From Melghiribacillus thermohalophilus (lineage in GTDB: Bacteria; Bacillota; Bacilli; Bacillales; Alkalibacillaceae): 63,120 bases of DNA. The notes under the pieces were generated by a model that made no database searches, was not told the DNA's origin, and was given only the letters and a program-made list of their open reading frames with translations. Positions 41,512 through 52,740 of this stretch are shown here, piece by piece. Made by a program: the position numbers and the translations under genes. Position 1 is the stretch's first letter, and each line of letters starts with the position of its first letter. Where the stretch lies: NCBI RefSeq assembly GCF_004342905.1, contig NZ_SMAN01000020.1:1-63120 (forward strand), in the 5' to 3' direction.

Positions 41512-42776
41512 TAAGCCTTCACCTCTAGGGGGGATTTTGTCAACTTTTCTTCCGTTAACACATTAACCGTGATCCCTTGATTTTGAAGATGCTGGATTTT
41601 TTGATTTTCCTGCTCCCCAATCCACTTTTCGCTTGTAACGACAAACAAAGTAATACGCTGACTTTTACGCTTTAATTTTGCCAGCGTTTCGTATAAATCC
41701 CTGGTGATTTTTGTTGTGACGATCATAAAAGAATATCCCTTATTGTACAGGCTGAAATCGTGTTTTAACATTTTGGAGATTGGGATCGTCTGCTGCGGCT
41801 GAATGGTTGCGAGGAAACGTCTCACTTTTTCACGGCTTGTTTCATTCGGATGGATGTGAAACGATTGTTGCTTTTTTCCATGACAGATAAACTGGATTCT
41901 CCCCGCATCAAACCCGCGATGAAAAAGCAGAGACAGGGTCGTTTCTACCGCCCCTTCAAAGGCCAGCCAGCGGGAACTTCTATCAATCGATGCATCCAAT
42001 AAGACGATGACATCATTGCTTTTTTCCTGTTCAAATTCCTTTGTCATCACGTTATTCTTGCGGGCTGTTGTTTTCCAGTCAATCCAGGAAAACCGGTCTC
42101 CCGGCATGTATTCCCGCACACCAGAAACTACTGTCGTGTTTTTCACTGTCATTGCGTATGAGGGAGTCTCACCCTCTTCAAAGCTATGAACGCCTTGATG
42201 AAGAATCAATTTCCGTTCTACCGGAAAGGCAAACAATTTACCTGCAACAGGAAATACTTTTTCTTTGCGGATAAATCCAAAAGGATCCCCTAATTTTACG
42301 GTAATAAAATGAAATAAGTGCTCCCCTCTCGGAATATCGCTGAGGGTGTAGTTTACGGTATGTTCCCTGTTCAGGCCGGGAAACAGCATTTTTTTCATTT
42401 GCTTTTTCTCGACTAAAACACCAGGTGCACTTAAATAACGGTATTTTTCGGTTCGGATGTCCTTCCATCCCATCGATTCCGGTAAATGATCTTCAATAAC
42501 CACGTAAAAAAACGGAAAAAATACTTTTTGTCTGATGGACAATTGGACGTCGACCTGTTCCCCTGCCTGGATGACATATCTTGAAAGTTTCCGGTTGATG
42601 TGGAGCCAGGACCAGGGATACAGCACCAGGAGGGCTGAATAACCGAGAATCGGCAAAAAACTGAAAAATAAAAACCAGCTTACAAATCCACCCTGAAACA
42701 TGGCGTATGAAAACAATATCGCAAACAGAAACGCCACCACTATTAATTTTGTAATCATGGAAACGGTTTGTCTCAT
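41511..42776 (-). CDS. yeaD: DUF58 protein (YeaD)
   Basis: A 421-residue protein with two N-terminal membrane helices (LIVVAFLFAILFSYAMF; WFLFFSFLPILGYSALL), a beta-rich part and the DUF58 block REYMPGDRFSWIDWKTTAR, followed by a von Willebrand A-like domain starting VIVLLDASIDRS. These proteins work with the MoxR ATPase encoded just before. Its start overlaps the moxR stop (ATGA). Confidence 0.9.
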   Translation of the reverse strand: MRQTVSMITKLIVVAFLFAILFSYAMFQGGFVSWFLFFSFLPILGYSALLVLYPWSWLHINRKLSRYVIQAGEQVDVQLSIRQKVFFPFFYVVIEDHLPESMGWKDIRTEKYRYLSAPGVLVEKKQMKKMLFPGLNREHTVNYTLSDIPRGEHLFHFITVKLGDPFGFIRKEKVFPVAGKLFAFPVERKLILHQGVHSFEEGETPSYAMTVKNTTVVSGVREYMPGDRFSWIDWKTTARKNNVMTKEFEQEKSNDVIVLLDASIDRSSRWLAFEGAVETTLSLLFHRGFDAGRIQFICHGKKQQSFHIHPNETSREKVRRFLATIQPQQTIPISKMLKHDFSLYNKGYSFMIVTTKITRDLYETLAKLKRKSQRITLFVVTSEKWIGEQENQKIQHLQNQGITVNVLTEEKLTKSPLEVKA

Positions 42777-43735
42777 CGTTCTCCCCTATCTATTGGAACT
42801 TTAGTCTGCTGAATAATCTCATCAATAATACCCTTTTCATCTTTGCCGTCATATTGGGCTTCTGAAGATAAAATCATCCGGTGAGGCAATACAAAGGGAG
42901 CTAGATACTTCACATCATCTGGCACGACATAATCCCGGTCATGCATAAAAGCATATGCTTTCGCCGCTTTCATTAATGCAATGGACCCCCGCGGACTCGC
43001 CCCCAGGTATACATAAGGATGATTCCTTGTAGCACTGACAAGCTCCACGATGTATTGCTGGACGGGAACACTCACATATACATCCAGCACCTGTTTTTGC
43101 AGTTCAATGAGTTCATCTTTCGTTATCACAGATTCAATCGTCTCTATTGGATGCTGACTGGACGTCCGGTTCAGCATATCCATCTCTTCCTGCCGGGAAG
43201 GGTACCCCATCGACAACTTTAATAGAAAACGGTCCAGCTGAGCCTCTGGCAGGGGATAGGTCCCTTCGTATTCAATCGGATTCTGGGTGGCCATGACAAA
43301 GAAAGGTTTTTCAAGAGGGATCGTTTTCCCGTCTACGGTCACACTTTTTTCTTCCATTCCCTCAAGTAAAGCGGACTGGGTTTTAGGCGAAGTGCGGTTA
43401 ATTTCATCAGCCAGTACAATATTGCCCAGTATGGGTCCCGGTCTGAACTCAAATTTTAGCTCCTTAGGATTGTAGATCGATGTTCCGGTTACATCTGAAG
43501 GAAGCAAATCGGGCGTAAACTGAATTCTTTTAAACTCGCAATCTACGCTCCTGGCGATGGATTTAACAAGCATCGTTTTTCCAACTCCCGGAACATCCTC
43601 AAGGAGCACATGCCCCTCTGCAAGAAGAGCAACCAGTGAAAGTTCTGCCACTTCATCTTTTCCAATCATGACTTTTTGAATGTTTTTTAATAATTTCCCT
43701 ACGGTGGGGTGATAGATCATCGTATGTTGGGTCAT
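42773..43735 (-). CDS. yeaC: MoxR family AAA+ ATPase (YeaC)
   Basis: A 320-residue MoxR ATPase. Walker A is EDVPGVGKTMLVKS, Walker B LADEINRTSPKTQSALLE, sensor 1 FVMATQNPIEYEG, and the LPEAQLDRF arginine-finger region follows. AGGAGG ten bases upstream marks the ATG. It is the first gene of the three-gene unit and probably acts as a chaperone for the DUF58 partner. Confidence 0.94.
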   Translation of the reverse strand: MTQHTMIYHPTVGKLLKNIQKVMIGKDEVAELSLVALLAEGHVLLEDVPGVGKTMLVKSIARSVDCEFKRIQFTPDLLPSDVTGTSIYNPKELKFEFRPGPILGNIVLADEINRTSPKTQSALLEGMEEKSVTVDGKTIPLEKPFFVMATQNPIEYEGTYPLPEAQLDRFLLKLSMGYPSRQEEMDMLNRTSSQHPIETIESVITKDELIELQKQVLDVYVSVPVQQYIVELVSATRNHPYVYLGASPRGSIALMKAAKAYAFMHDRDYVVPDDVKYLAPFVLPHRMILSSEAQYDGKDEKGIIDEIIQQTKVPIDRGER

Positions 43736-44209
43736 AAATCAAGATCCTCCTATTTTTATAAAATAAATCATTCATACCTGTACTCCATAAATGTGGTATT
43801 CACAGGTGCTTTATTCATTTTTTAACATTTTAAATTTTCCGTCATTTCCTGTTATAGTACATGTTTACCTGTTAAAGTCCGAATTATACCATAACAGCCT
43901 GTATGGTTTGACGAAAACAGAGGTCCACTATACATTTATTGTACACATAAATGGGCAGTTGTGAAAATGAAAACCTGCAGATTCCTTTCCCTTACATGAC
44001 ATATCATTCCAGAAACCTTCTTTTATCTTCAGTCGTCCATTTAACAAGGGAGGATATTTATGATAAGTTCATATCGTAACTGAAAAGAAATATGGAAATT
44101 CGTGTATGAAATGGCAACAGATGTTCTATAACTGTTAGTAGAACATAATCCCCGGCAGTTTAACCTGCCGGAACCCCCCCTTAATCTTAGACATGAAAGC
44201 AGGGTTCTT
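43736..44209. other. 474-base divergent intergenic region
   Basis: This holds the promoters of yeaC (left) and the LTA-synthase-like gene (right). Two dyads are visible: GTTCTA...TAGAAC at about 44122-44144 and CCGGCAG...CTGCCGG at about 44154-44173, both before the plus-strand gene. No T-run follows, so they may be operators or leader hairpins. No gene is seen. Confidence 0.45.
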
Positions 44210-46186
44210 ATGAAACAATTCCTTACTGATTTCCGTTTGCCTTTATACTTTATGATATCATTGATTTATATGGAATTCGTTTTTCGGATAGGGACTGCTG
44301 ATTCATTTACTTTTAAAAATTTTTGCATGGCTTCATTATTTTTAATCCCCATTTCTCTCGTTTTTTACATGATCAGCAACAGTTTCCGGCCAAAAGCAAA
44401 TTTCATTCTGTCCATTATACTCCTGTCCGCTGTTGGGTTCCTTTATGCCTCCCAATTCATCTACTACCAATTTTTCAGAACCTATTACAGTCTGTATTCA
44501 GCAGTAAATGCCAATCAGGTCCTCGGTTTCTGGAGAGATATACTCCATTATATTTTTCAGTACTCCCTGTGGATTTTCCTTTTGCTTCTTCCTGTGATTG
44601 CCATCGTGTTACGAAGAAAACACATTTCTTTTAAGTCGATGAAGATCCAGTACAAAGGAATACTGGTTATGGCTATTTTTCTGATTCAAGCCACGGCGCT
44701 GTCCGTAATCTATATTAGCGGCAGAGAGCAGCATTCTGCCTATGATTTATACTTTCAAAGCCACTTTCCTGCCCTGTCCGTCGAAAAACTGGGGGTGATA
44801 ACCACCATGAGAATTGACCTACAGCGCCAGTTATTTGGCTTTTCAACAGCTGCAAAAGAACCGGATTCGGATATCCCCCTTCCTTCTGAGGAACTGGCTG
44901 ATACAGAAAGGGAAACTTCCGAAGAAGACGATAGAGAAGATGAGAACAAACGGCCATTAAACATCATGGATATCAACTTTGATGAACTCATTGAAAACGA
45001 AACCGATCCAGTAGTCAAAAACATGCATGAATATTTCAGTCAGGTGCAGCCGACAGCCCAGAATGAGTATACCGGCAAGTATGAGGGCTATAATTTCATA
45101 TTGATTACCGCAGAAAGCTTCTCGCCCTTTGCCATCCACAAAGAAGTGACGCCGACGTTATATAAAATGGCCCATGAAGGCTTTCGGTTTACCAATTTTT
45201 ATACGCCGCTCTGGGAAGTCAGTACCTCTGACGGGGAATATGTCGCCTGTACGAGCCTGATTCCGAAAAGCGGTGTATGGAGCTTTCAAGAATCCGCCGA
45301 TAACGCTCTGCCTTTTGCCATGGGAAATCAGTTAAAAAAACTCGGCTACAAGACCGTTGCCTATCATAACCATACATATACGTATTATCGGAGAGACCTC
45401 TCCCATCCCAACATGGGCTATGAATATAAAGGTCTGGGAAATGGGCTTGATGTTCAGGAAACCTGGCCGGAGTCCGACCTCGAAATGATGCAGAAGACCA
45501 TACCAGAGTATATAGACGAGAAACCGTTTCACGCCTACTATATGACGGTAAGCGGCCATATGCAATATTCCTTTACCGGCAATACGATCGCTTATAAAAA
45601 TCGGCACGTGGTAAAGGATTTACCATTATCCGATCAGGCGAAAGCCTATCTCGCAACCCAGGTGGAGCTGGATCGGGCGCTGGCATATTTACTTGAACAG
45701 TTAGAAAAGGCAGGGATTGCGGACCGGACCTTGATTGCCATCAGTTCGGACCACTACCCTTATGGGCTGGATGATCAAACGATGAACGAACTCGCCGGGC
45801 ATCAGGTAGAAGAAAATTTTGAGCTGTATCAGAATTCCTTTATTCTTTACACCAGCGACATGGAACCCGTCACCATTGATAAGCCCGCATCAAGCCTGGA
45901 CATTATTCCGACTCTTTCCAATTTGCTGGGGTTAAAATATGACTCAAGACTGCTGATGGGCAGGGACATTTTTTCCGATTCTCCACCGCTTGTGATTTTC
46001 AGAAATAAGAGCTTTATTACCGAGAAAGGATTTTATAATGCCATGACCGGTGAATTTACCCCTTCCGGCGGTGAAGATGTCGATGAGGAATATATTGAAC
46101 AGATCAAAAACATGGTGGAACGCAAATTTTATTATTCCGTCAAAATTCTGGAGAAGGATTATTACCGGAAAGTGTTTGGAGATTAG
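44210..46186 (+). CDS. LTA synthase family membrane phosphoglycerol transferase
   Basis: A 658-residue protein with five N-terminal membrane helices, an unusually acidic linker (residues about 225-250, rich in Glu and Asp), and an extracellular sulfatase-fold domain. The catalytic threonine is probably in VSTSDGEYVACTS; metal ligands fit ITAESFSP and SSDHYPYG. LTA synthases polymerise glycerol phosphate from phosphatidylglycerol onto a lipid anchor and release diacylglycerol, the substrate of dgkB. Several paralogues exist in Bacillus (LtaS, YfnI, YqgS, YvgJ), and I cannot say which this matches. AGGG six bases before the ATG is the ribosome site. Confidence 0.88.
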   Translation: MKQFLTDFRLPLYFMISLIYMEFVFRIGTADSFTFKNFCMASLFLIPISLVFYMISNSFRPKANFILSIILLSAVGFLYASQFIYYQFFRTYYSLYSAVNANQVLGFWRDILHYIFQYSLWIFLLLLPVIAIVLRRKHISFKSMKIQYKGILVMAIFLIQATALSVIYISGREQHSAYDLYFQSHFPALSVEKLGVITTMRIDLQRQLFGFSTAAKEPDSDIPLPSEELADTERETSEEDDREDENKRPLNIMDINFDELIENETDPVVKNMHEYFSQVQPTAQNEYTGKYEGYNFILITAESFSPFAIHKEVTPTLYKMAHEGFRFTNFYTPLWEVSTSDGEYVACTSLIPKSGVWSFQESADNALPFAMGNQLKKLGYKTVAYHNHTYTYYRRDLSHPNMGYEYKGLGNGLDVQETWPESDLEMMQKTIPEYIDEKPFHAYYMTVSGHMQYSFTGNTIAYKNRHVVKDLPLSDQAKAYLATQVELDRALAYLLEQLEKAGIADRTLIAISSDHYPYGLDDQTMNELAGHQVEENFELYQNSFILYTSDMEPVTIDKPASSLDIIPTLSNLLGLKYDSRLLMGRDIFSDSPPLVIFRNKSFITEKGFYNAMTGEFTPSGGEDVDEEYIEQIKNMVERKFYYSVKILEKDYYRKVFGD

Positions 46187-46271
46187 ACGAAAATGGACTT
46201 TCATCATCCAGAAATCACTTGTCTAAGCCAGGACCAAACCATCATTTTGATATATTAAGGGAGAATCAAAT

Positions 46272-46781
46272 ATGATTGATATTAAAAGATTAGCCGTAAA
46301 TGAGGAAAATTTGGAGCAGATCGTGGATCTGTATCACACAGTCTGGAAAAACGAAGACCCTTTGATCAAACAGCGAATTCAAAAACATTCGACTTATCAA
46401 GGATTTAAAGGGGTCATTGCTTTACACCGTACAGGTGAAGTCACGGGATTCTCATACGGATATGTTTCATTGCCCGGTCAATATTACAACCAATTGCTTT
46501 CAAAAGAATTTAAACCTGACGAGAAGCAAAAGTGGCTCGAGGACTGTTTTGAGTTGGTCGAATTAGCTGTCCATCCCTCTTACCGAAAACAAGGAATAGG
46601 AAAATTACTAGTTTCAAAATTACTGGAAGATGCCCATACTAAAACCGCCGTATTAACCACGCAAATCAATAATGTCCCGGCACGCAGGCTATATGAAAGT
46701 CTGGGTTGGAGAAGTTTGAAAGAACCCTTTTTTCCAAACAATCAAAATGACCCTTATGTGATATATGGAAAACAATTGTAA
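46272..46781 (+). CDS. GNAT family N-acetyltransferase
   Basis: A 169-residue acetyltransferase. The acetyl-CoA motif A is VELAVHPSYRKQGIGKLLVSKL and motif B AVLTTQINNVPARRLYESLGW (each partly quoted by position, residues about 99-140). GGGAG eight bases before the ATG supports the start. It follows the LTA-synthase-like gene by 85 bases on the same strand. The substrate cannot be predicted. Confidence 0.88.
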   Translation: MIDIKRLAVNEENLEQIVDLYHTVWKNEDPLIKQRIQKHSTYQGFKGVIALHRTGEVTGFSYGYVSLPGQYYNQLLSKEFKPDEKQKWLEDCFELVELAVHPSYRKQGIGKLLVSKLLEDAHTKTAVLTTQINNVPARRLYESLGWRSLKEPFFPNNQNDPYVIYGKQL

Positions 46782-46810
46782 ATTATGAAATGTCCCGACC
46801 TAAAATAGTC

Positions 46811-46853
46811 AATGTCTTCCGTCAGTTCTCAAATCAAACTTACGGAAGACATT
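46811..46853. terminator. Hairpin between convergent genes
   Basis: AATGTCTTCCGT pairs with ACGGAAGACATT around a loop of about 19 bases. The same ACGGAAGAC arm occurs in the hairpin near 48410-48446. Confidence 0.6.
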
Positions 46854-46918
46854 CGATTATGGTCAAATGACCCTGACATCTTATATCATTTTCGAATCAA
46901 AAGCCTATGGCTCCCAAA

Positions 46919-47581
46919 TCAATGCTTATATTTTTTTCGATCTGTCCCACTGAAGATAAGGCCTAAAAATAAGCCGATCCCCACTAAAAAGAAAACCATA
47001 AATGAACTAATTGCAATAAACATTTCACCGGTAGCCAATCTTGTAACGAAGGCAACAAACAGACTAAATAAAATGAAGCCAATTGATAATGAATATAGAA
47101 GTGCACGGACCTTATTCATCGCATATTTTTGACTAGTCTCCCTGGTCAATAAACTATACGTTACAATAGCTCCGCCCAGAACAATAAAAATAGCTGGTCC
47201 GGGAACAGCTTGCAAGGGAAGATCCATATAATAAAACATGGCCGTCGTTAAAATGCCAAATAAGATGACTAATACCCCTATGATCAGTCCTGCAGTCGAT
47301 ACACGCGCTGTCATGTTTGTATAAACCGCTTGTTTCGCTTTATCCTGTCCGAGCACTCTCATATCATCAACCAGCCCGCTAAGGTCACCGAGTGAACTAA
47401 CAGCTTCCTTAAACGCCTCTTTTTCATCCATTCCCATTTTTTTATAATCATTTATTTTTTCTTTTAAATTCGTAGTCAACTCTTCCTTCAATTCAAACAA
47501 TTGCTGACTTTCTCTAACACCCGTAAATAATTGATTTACATAAGATTCTATCTTTTTGTCCAGATCACTTTTGTACCCCAT
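46919..47581 (-). CDS. DUF1700-type membrane protein with permease-prefix domain
   Basis: A 220-residue protein. The N-terminal soluble part (LKEELTTNLKEKINDYKKMGMDEKEAFKEA, residues about 35-64 as a block) matches the domain seen in DUF1700 and permease-prefix proteins. Four membrane helices follow. It overlaps the padR gene by 17 bases with GGAGG inside the padR end, so the pair is co-translated. Such proteins are usual partners of PadR regulators; the function is unknown. Confidence 0.75.
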   Translation of the reverse strand: MGYKSDLDKKIESYVNQLFTGVRESQQLFELKEELTTNLKEKINDYKKMGMDEKEAFKEAVSSLGDLSGLVDDMRVLGQDKAKQAVYTNMTARVSTAGLIIGVLVILFGILTTAMFYYMDLPLQAVPGPAIFIVLGGAIVTYSLLTRETSQKYAMNKVRALLYSLSIGFILFSLFVAFVTRLATGEMFIAISSFMVFFLVGIGLFLGLIFSGTDRKKYKH

Positions 47582-47924
47582 TCGTTTCCATTCCTCCTTC
47601 AATTAATTTATTCAAAACACGTTTGGCAAAATGCCATTCCTTTTTGGATTGTTCGTATTGTTCTAATCCTTCTTTCGTGATTCGATAATATTTCCTTCGG
47701 CCACCCTGTGTTTCGTCACCCCAGTAAGAGGTGATATATCCCTCTTTTTCCAGTCTCCGAAAAGCAGTGTACAACGTTGCTTCCTTTAATTCATATTGAT
47801 TCTCACTCATTTGAATAATCGTTTTATAAATCTGATAACCATAGCTGTCTCCATGCCGTAGCACATTTAAAATAATGGTATCTGTATGCCCACGAATTAA
47901 ATCTGTAGAAATTTTATTCACCAC
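47565..47924 (-). CDS. PadR family transcriptional regulator
   Basis: A 119-residue PadR regulator with the winged helix: DTIILNVLRHGDSYGYQIYK, ATLYTAFRRLEKEGYI and GGRRKYYRITKEG are all visible. Start is GTG at 47924 with AGAGGTG upstream. The gene sits under a near-consensus promoter whose spacer contains a dyad, so it probably represses itself and the membrane protein downstream. Confidence 0.92.
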   Translation of the reverse strand: MVNKISTDLIRGHTDTIILNVLRHGDSYGYQIYKTIIQMSENQYELKEATLYTAFRRLEKEGYITSYWGDETQGGRRKYYRITKEGLEQYEQSKKEWHFAKRVLNKLIEGGMETNGVQK

Positions 47925-47944
47925 TATACATCACCTCTCAAGGT

Positions 47945-47975
47945 ATAGTATATGCAATATTACTATGTTTGTCAA
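47945..47975 (-). promoter_or_regulatory. Promoter and putative PadR operator
   Basis: On the minus strand TTGACA (47970-47975), a 17-base spacer and TATACT (47947-47952) form a near-consensus sigma-A promoter. The dyad ATAGTA-N10-TACTAT (47945-47966) covers spacer and -10. A regulator bound there would block polymerase. Confidence 0.8.
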
Positions 47976-48807
47976 AGTAATTGGCTGGTTCGTATTTGAT
48001 GTTCGAAAAAATACGTACATTTTCGCCTTCCTTGAATTGATAATGGTTGATTTTACTGGGTTTATCAGTTTTGAAGAGTGATGAATTTCGTGAACACATG
48101 AATATAAATGCTTACTTTTTTCATAGTACCTGTTTTTGCATTGACTGATCGTCAATGCAAGGGTTCTGTTCTTGGTGATCGAAGTGAAAGAGCGGAAGGA
48201 CTGTACAAGCTTAAGAGAAGGATGATTAGGTTTTAAGAATTTTCACAGGAATTTTTTTCGTGGGAATCCATTGGAAGTGAGTTCATGCGTCCGATCGTGT
48301 ATTCACTCATTCTACTCATTTTGGAGTCGGTTTAATTCTAAAGGTTAATAAATTTCATCACAGGAGAGTTTGGGATGAATAAAATGGACTGATCATCGTT
48401 TTTAATAAAAAAAGGACTTCCGCAAGTTTGCAAATTTACGGAAGACCTGAATTTATGAATCATGGAACAAAAGCTTTGGACGAGTGATATGATGAGGATT
48501 TTAAAACCTTTTTGGTCAACTATATTTTATGATATGCGTTTCATAATTCTTTGCTCAAATTCATTATAGTTGGTGTATTCCTTGTAATCGGAACAAAATG
48601 ATTTGAAAAAATACCATTCAAGGATAGGCATGTACCATTAATTATTACTGTTCCCGTAATAATTATTGCTCTGTTTTTAAGTGTCTGGATCCAGGTGAAG
48701 TAAATCCTTTTGTCCACCAGTGTCCATCGGGCACTGGTGATCTTTGAATAATCTTAAGGATCAGAGCCACGAAGAGGATTAATTTTGCCGCCCTGTTTCT
48801 TGTGCTA
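47976..48807. other. About 830 bases without an intact gene
   Basis: A hairpin AGGACTTCCG...CGGAAGACCT lies at about 48410-48446. From about 48560 to 48702 two pieces read as a decayed small membrane protein: VGVFLVIGTK, an in-frame stop, then VPLIITVPVIIIALFLSVWIQ ending at a TAA. No start with a ribosome site is visible. The rest shows no coding pattern I can support. Confidence 0.45.
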
Positions 48808-49095
48808 CTATACTGATCCACCTTTGAGTTCGTCATATCTTCCGGTAAAAGTTTTATTCAATACCCGTTTCCCGTTTTTCCCCCATCCTTCGTAAATGAC
48901 TGCTTGCCGAACCTCATGACTTTGGTTCTTTTCTGTCGAACGAACAATCACCCCGTCGGCATCCGCATATAGGTAATCGACCTGTTCCCTTTCGGAAAGA
49001 GATACAGCTTTCTCAAGTTCCTTCAACATCTCCTCATCAACTTCTGCCTGTGCCTGCCCAACGTGAGTCCAAAAAAGACAGGTTATCGTCTTCAC
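48808..49095 (-). pseudogene. Fragment of an ISLre2-type (UPF0236) transposase
   Basis: The 95-codon frame contains YLYADADGVIVRSTEKN and AVIYEGWGKNGKRVL, which match the middle of ISLre2 (UPF0236) transposases. Full proteins are over 400 residues, so both ends are missing. The first codons (MKTITCLFWTHVG) look unrelated. It is a dead insertion-sequence scrap beside groEL. Confidence 0.7.
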
Positions 49096-49239
49096 TTATG
49101 ATATAGCTTTTCTACTAACTCATGAAGCAAAATCAGGAGAATTACAAGAACAAGTATTTCTCATGGACAAACTGTTCGTAGTACAGGTAAATTTGAGGGT
49201 GAGTTCACCAGGCATTGAGAATTTGATTAATAGACTAAT

Positions 49240-49281
49240 AAAGAGGTTTCCACCAAGTTTATAACTCAATGGAAACCTCTC
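49240..49281 (-). terminator. Terminator of groEL
   Basis: AGAGGTTTCCA pairs with TGGAAACCTCT around a 17-base loop, about 85 bases after the groEL stop. The minus strand continues with only a short T-rich stretch. Confidence 0.65.
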
Positions 49282-49364
49282 AAAAATCTCAACAACTAAT
49301 ATCGGTCACTTTTTCGGACACCATCATTGATTTCAAACGGTCATGAACGTTGATATAAACCTTA

Positions 49365-51032
<1,668 letters not shown>

Positions 51033-51067
51033 TTATGATATAAACAGCATTTTCTATCGCAACAAGA

Positions 51068-51352
51068 TTATCCAATCACAGCAAGGATGTCATCTTCACG
51101 AAGGATTAAGTATTCTTTCCCGTCATATTTCACTTCTGTGCCCGCATATTTAGAGTAGATGACTCGATCACCTTCAGAAACTTCAAGTGCAACTTTCTCG
51201 CCATTGTCTGTTACTTTTCCAGAACCAACGGCGACTACTCTTCCTTCCTGCGGCTTCTCTTTAGCGGAATCAGGCAGCACGATACCGCTTGACGTTTTTT
51301 CTTCTTGCTCAATCACTTCAACGACAACACGATCACCTAGTGGCTTTAACAA
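51068..51352 (-). CDS. groES: Co-chaperonin GroES
   Basis: A 94-residue lid for GroEL. The core begins [19 protein letters not shown] and holds the mobile loop ([16 protein letters not shown]) and [15 protein letters not shown]. The start is a TTG at 51352, eight bases after GGAGGG; a longer reading frame would run into the CIRCE element and is not real. It is the first gene of the operon. Confidence 0.97.
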   Translation of the reverse strand: MLKPLGDRVVVEVIEQEEKTSSGIVLPDSAKEKPQEGRVVAVGSGKVTDNGEKVALEVSEGDRVIYSKYAGTEVKYDGKEYLILREDDILAVIG

Positions 51353-51398
51353 TTCAGACACCCTCCTCAGATTTAATATAATGTTTGAAAGTTCTTTG

Positions 51399-51425
51399 TT
51401 AGCACTCAACATTATCGAGTGCTAA
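51399..51425. promoter_or_regulatory. CIRCE operator (HrcA site)
   Basis: A perfect TTAGCACTC-N9-GAGTGCTAA inverted repeat lies 47 bases before groES. HrcA binds it and represses groESL until heat or misfolded protein titrates GroEL. Confidence 0.98.
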
Positions 51426-51436
51426 CACCAATTAAT

Positions 51437-51465
51437 ATAATAATCAATCCGGTTAAAATTTGCAA
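51437..51465 (-). promoter_or_regulatory. Sigma-A promoter of groESL
   Basis: TTGCAA (51460-51465), a 17-base spacer and TATTAT (51437-51442) on the minus strand place the transcript start next to or in CIRCE. Confidence 0.8.
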
Positions 51466-51621
51466 GTATTGAAATAAATTTTTTCTTTTTCCAATCTGTT
51501 TTATAATAAAAGGGAATACTTGATTAAGCATAACCAGGATGTGGTATAGTTATACATGCTTTCTGTCTTTATAAAATATGCATAATAACAAAAAATAAGA
51601 ACGAAAAAGGAGTCGTTGAAA

Positions 51622-52332
51622 TTGCCGAAACACTACTGGTATGTTATGTTGACTTATATCATTATGCAGTTATCGAGCATTATTGGCATACCATTGCTGG
51701 TGCTATTCCGGATTCCCGAGGAGCATATAGTGTCCACATGGACCATTATCAGCTTTACTGCCGGTTTAATCATCACTTTGTTCCTTTTAAAACCTGAATT
51801 CAGAAGAGGAAAACGCCAGCGTGCAGACGCGGGGAAAATTGTTTTATGGTCAATCCTGGGGATATTTATCGCAATCTTTGCTCAGGGAATCGCAGCAAAT
51901 ATTGAATGGTACTTGTTTGATATTCGGCCTGGATCAGAAAATACCCAGTTTTTAATGGACATTGCAAGGCAGACTCCTGCATTTTTAATCGTGCCCATTC
52001 TGTATGCTCCCATTTTAGAAGAAATCGTATTCCGCAAAATCCTGTTTGGCACTTTTTATAAAAAAATGAACTTTTTCCTGGCTGCTCTTTTATCTTCACT
52101 AATCTTTGGGATTATTCATATGGAACCGGAGCATTTACTGATATATGCTTCAATGGGACTGGTATTCGCCTATCTCTATGTGAAAACCAAACGGATTATT
52201 GTTCCGATTATGGCACACCTCGGGATGAACAGCCTGGCAGTAATGACCCAATATTTTTTGCCCGAAGAAGAAATTGAGCGGATTTTAGATCAGATGGAAC
52301 AAATGCAAACTATACTTTTTGGAGGATTTTAA
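51622..52332 (+). CDS. ydiL: CPBP family intramembrane metalloprotease (YdiL)
   Basis: A 236-residue membrane protein of the CPBP (Abi) family, with about six helices. The protease motif is EEIVFRK, then FGIIHMEPEH and MAHLGMNSLAV supply the conserved histidines. AAAGGAG is three bases from a TTG at 51616 and nine from the TTG at 51622; I prefer the latter. Targets are unknown. It is divergent from groESL and overlaps the region of ydiK, as in B. subtilis. Confidence 0.88.
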   Translation: MPKHYWYVMLTYIIMQLSSIIGIPLLVLFRIPEEHIVSTWTIISFTAGLIITLFLLKPEFRRGKRQRADAGKIVLWSILGIFIAIFAQGIAANIEWYLFDIRPGSENTQFLMDIARQTPAFLIVPILYAPILEEIVFRKILFGTFYKKMNFFLAALLSSLIFGIIHMEPEHLLIYASMGLVFAYLYVKTKRIIVPIMAHLGMNSLAVMTQYFLPEEEIERILDQMEQMQTILFGGF

Positions 52333-52336
52333 TTCG

Positions 52337-52537
52337 ATGAAAGCTTCACCGTTGTTGATGTCAGCGCTTTACTTTTTCATTGGTATTCTGTTTACTTATC
52401 TGGCCATTCAGAGTGTAGAAGAAACAATCTGGAACTGGACAACAGTCATTCTATCCATCGTGGCTACCTTTGACTTTGCCATTGCCATCCGTTTGCTTGG
52501 CCTGCATTTTTTTATCAAGAATTCGAACAAGGAATAA
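52337..52537 (+). CDS. ydiK: DUF4305 small membrane protein (YdiK)
   Basis: A 66-residue protein with two helices (LLMSALYFFIGILFTYLAI; VILSIVATFDFAIAIRLLG). GGAGG at the very end of ydiL precedes the ATG at 52337 by 11 bases, so the genes are coupled. Function unknown. In B. subtilis tatAy-tatCy lie near; they are absent here. Confidence 0.85.
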   Translation: MKASPLLMSALYFFIGILFTYLAIQSVEETIWNWTTVILSIVATFDFAIAIRLLGLHFFIKNSNKE

Positions 52538-52599
52538 GAAAAAGCGAGTTCTCCCGCTTAGACGCTCAAGTGATGGTTTTGGAGGAAATACGAAGCTCA

Positions 52600-52635
52600 C
52601 CAAGGGTTCACATCGTGGTGAACCCTGACTTTTTA
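52600..52635 (+). terminator. Terminator of ydiL-ydiK
   Basis: AGGGTTCAC pairs with GTGAACCCT around a six-base loop, followed by GACTTTTT on the plus strand. Confidence 0.82.
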
Positions 52636-52740
52636 TGGAAAAAGTAGAGCCCGTTTTCGAAAACGTATTCTGAAAACACGCTACTATAGAGTCATTTCCC
52701 TATGCCCGCATAAACTCGAAAAAGATGCAGTCCCCATTTC

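Noticed and set aside
51353-51412. N-terminal extension of groES
   Set aside because: It runs into CIRCE; the GroES family begins at LKPLGDRV, which the TTG start gives.
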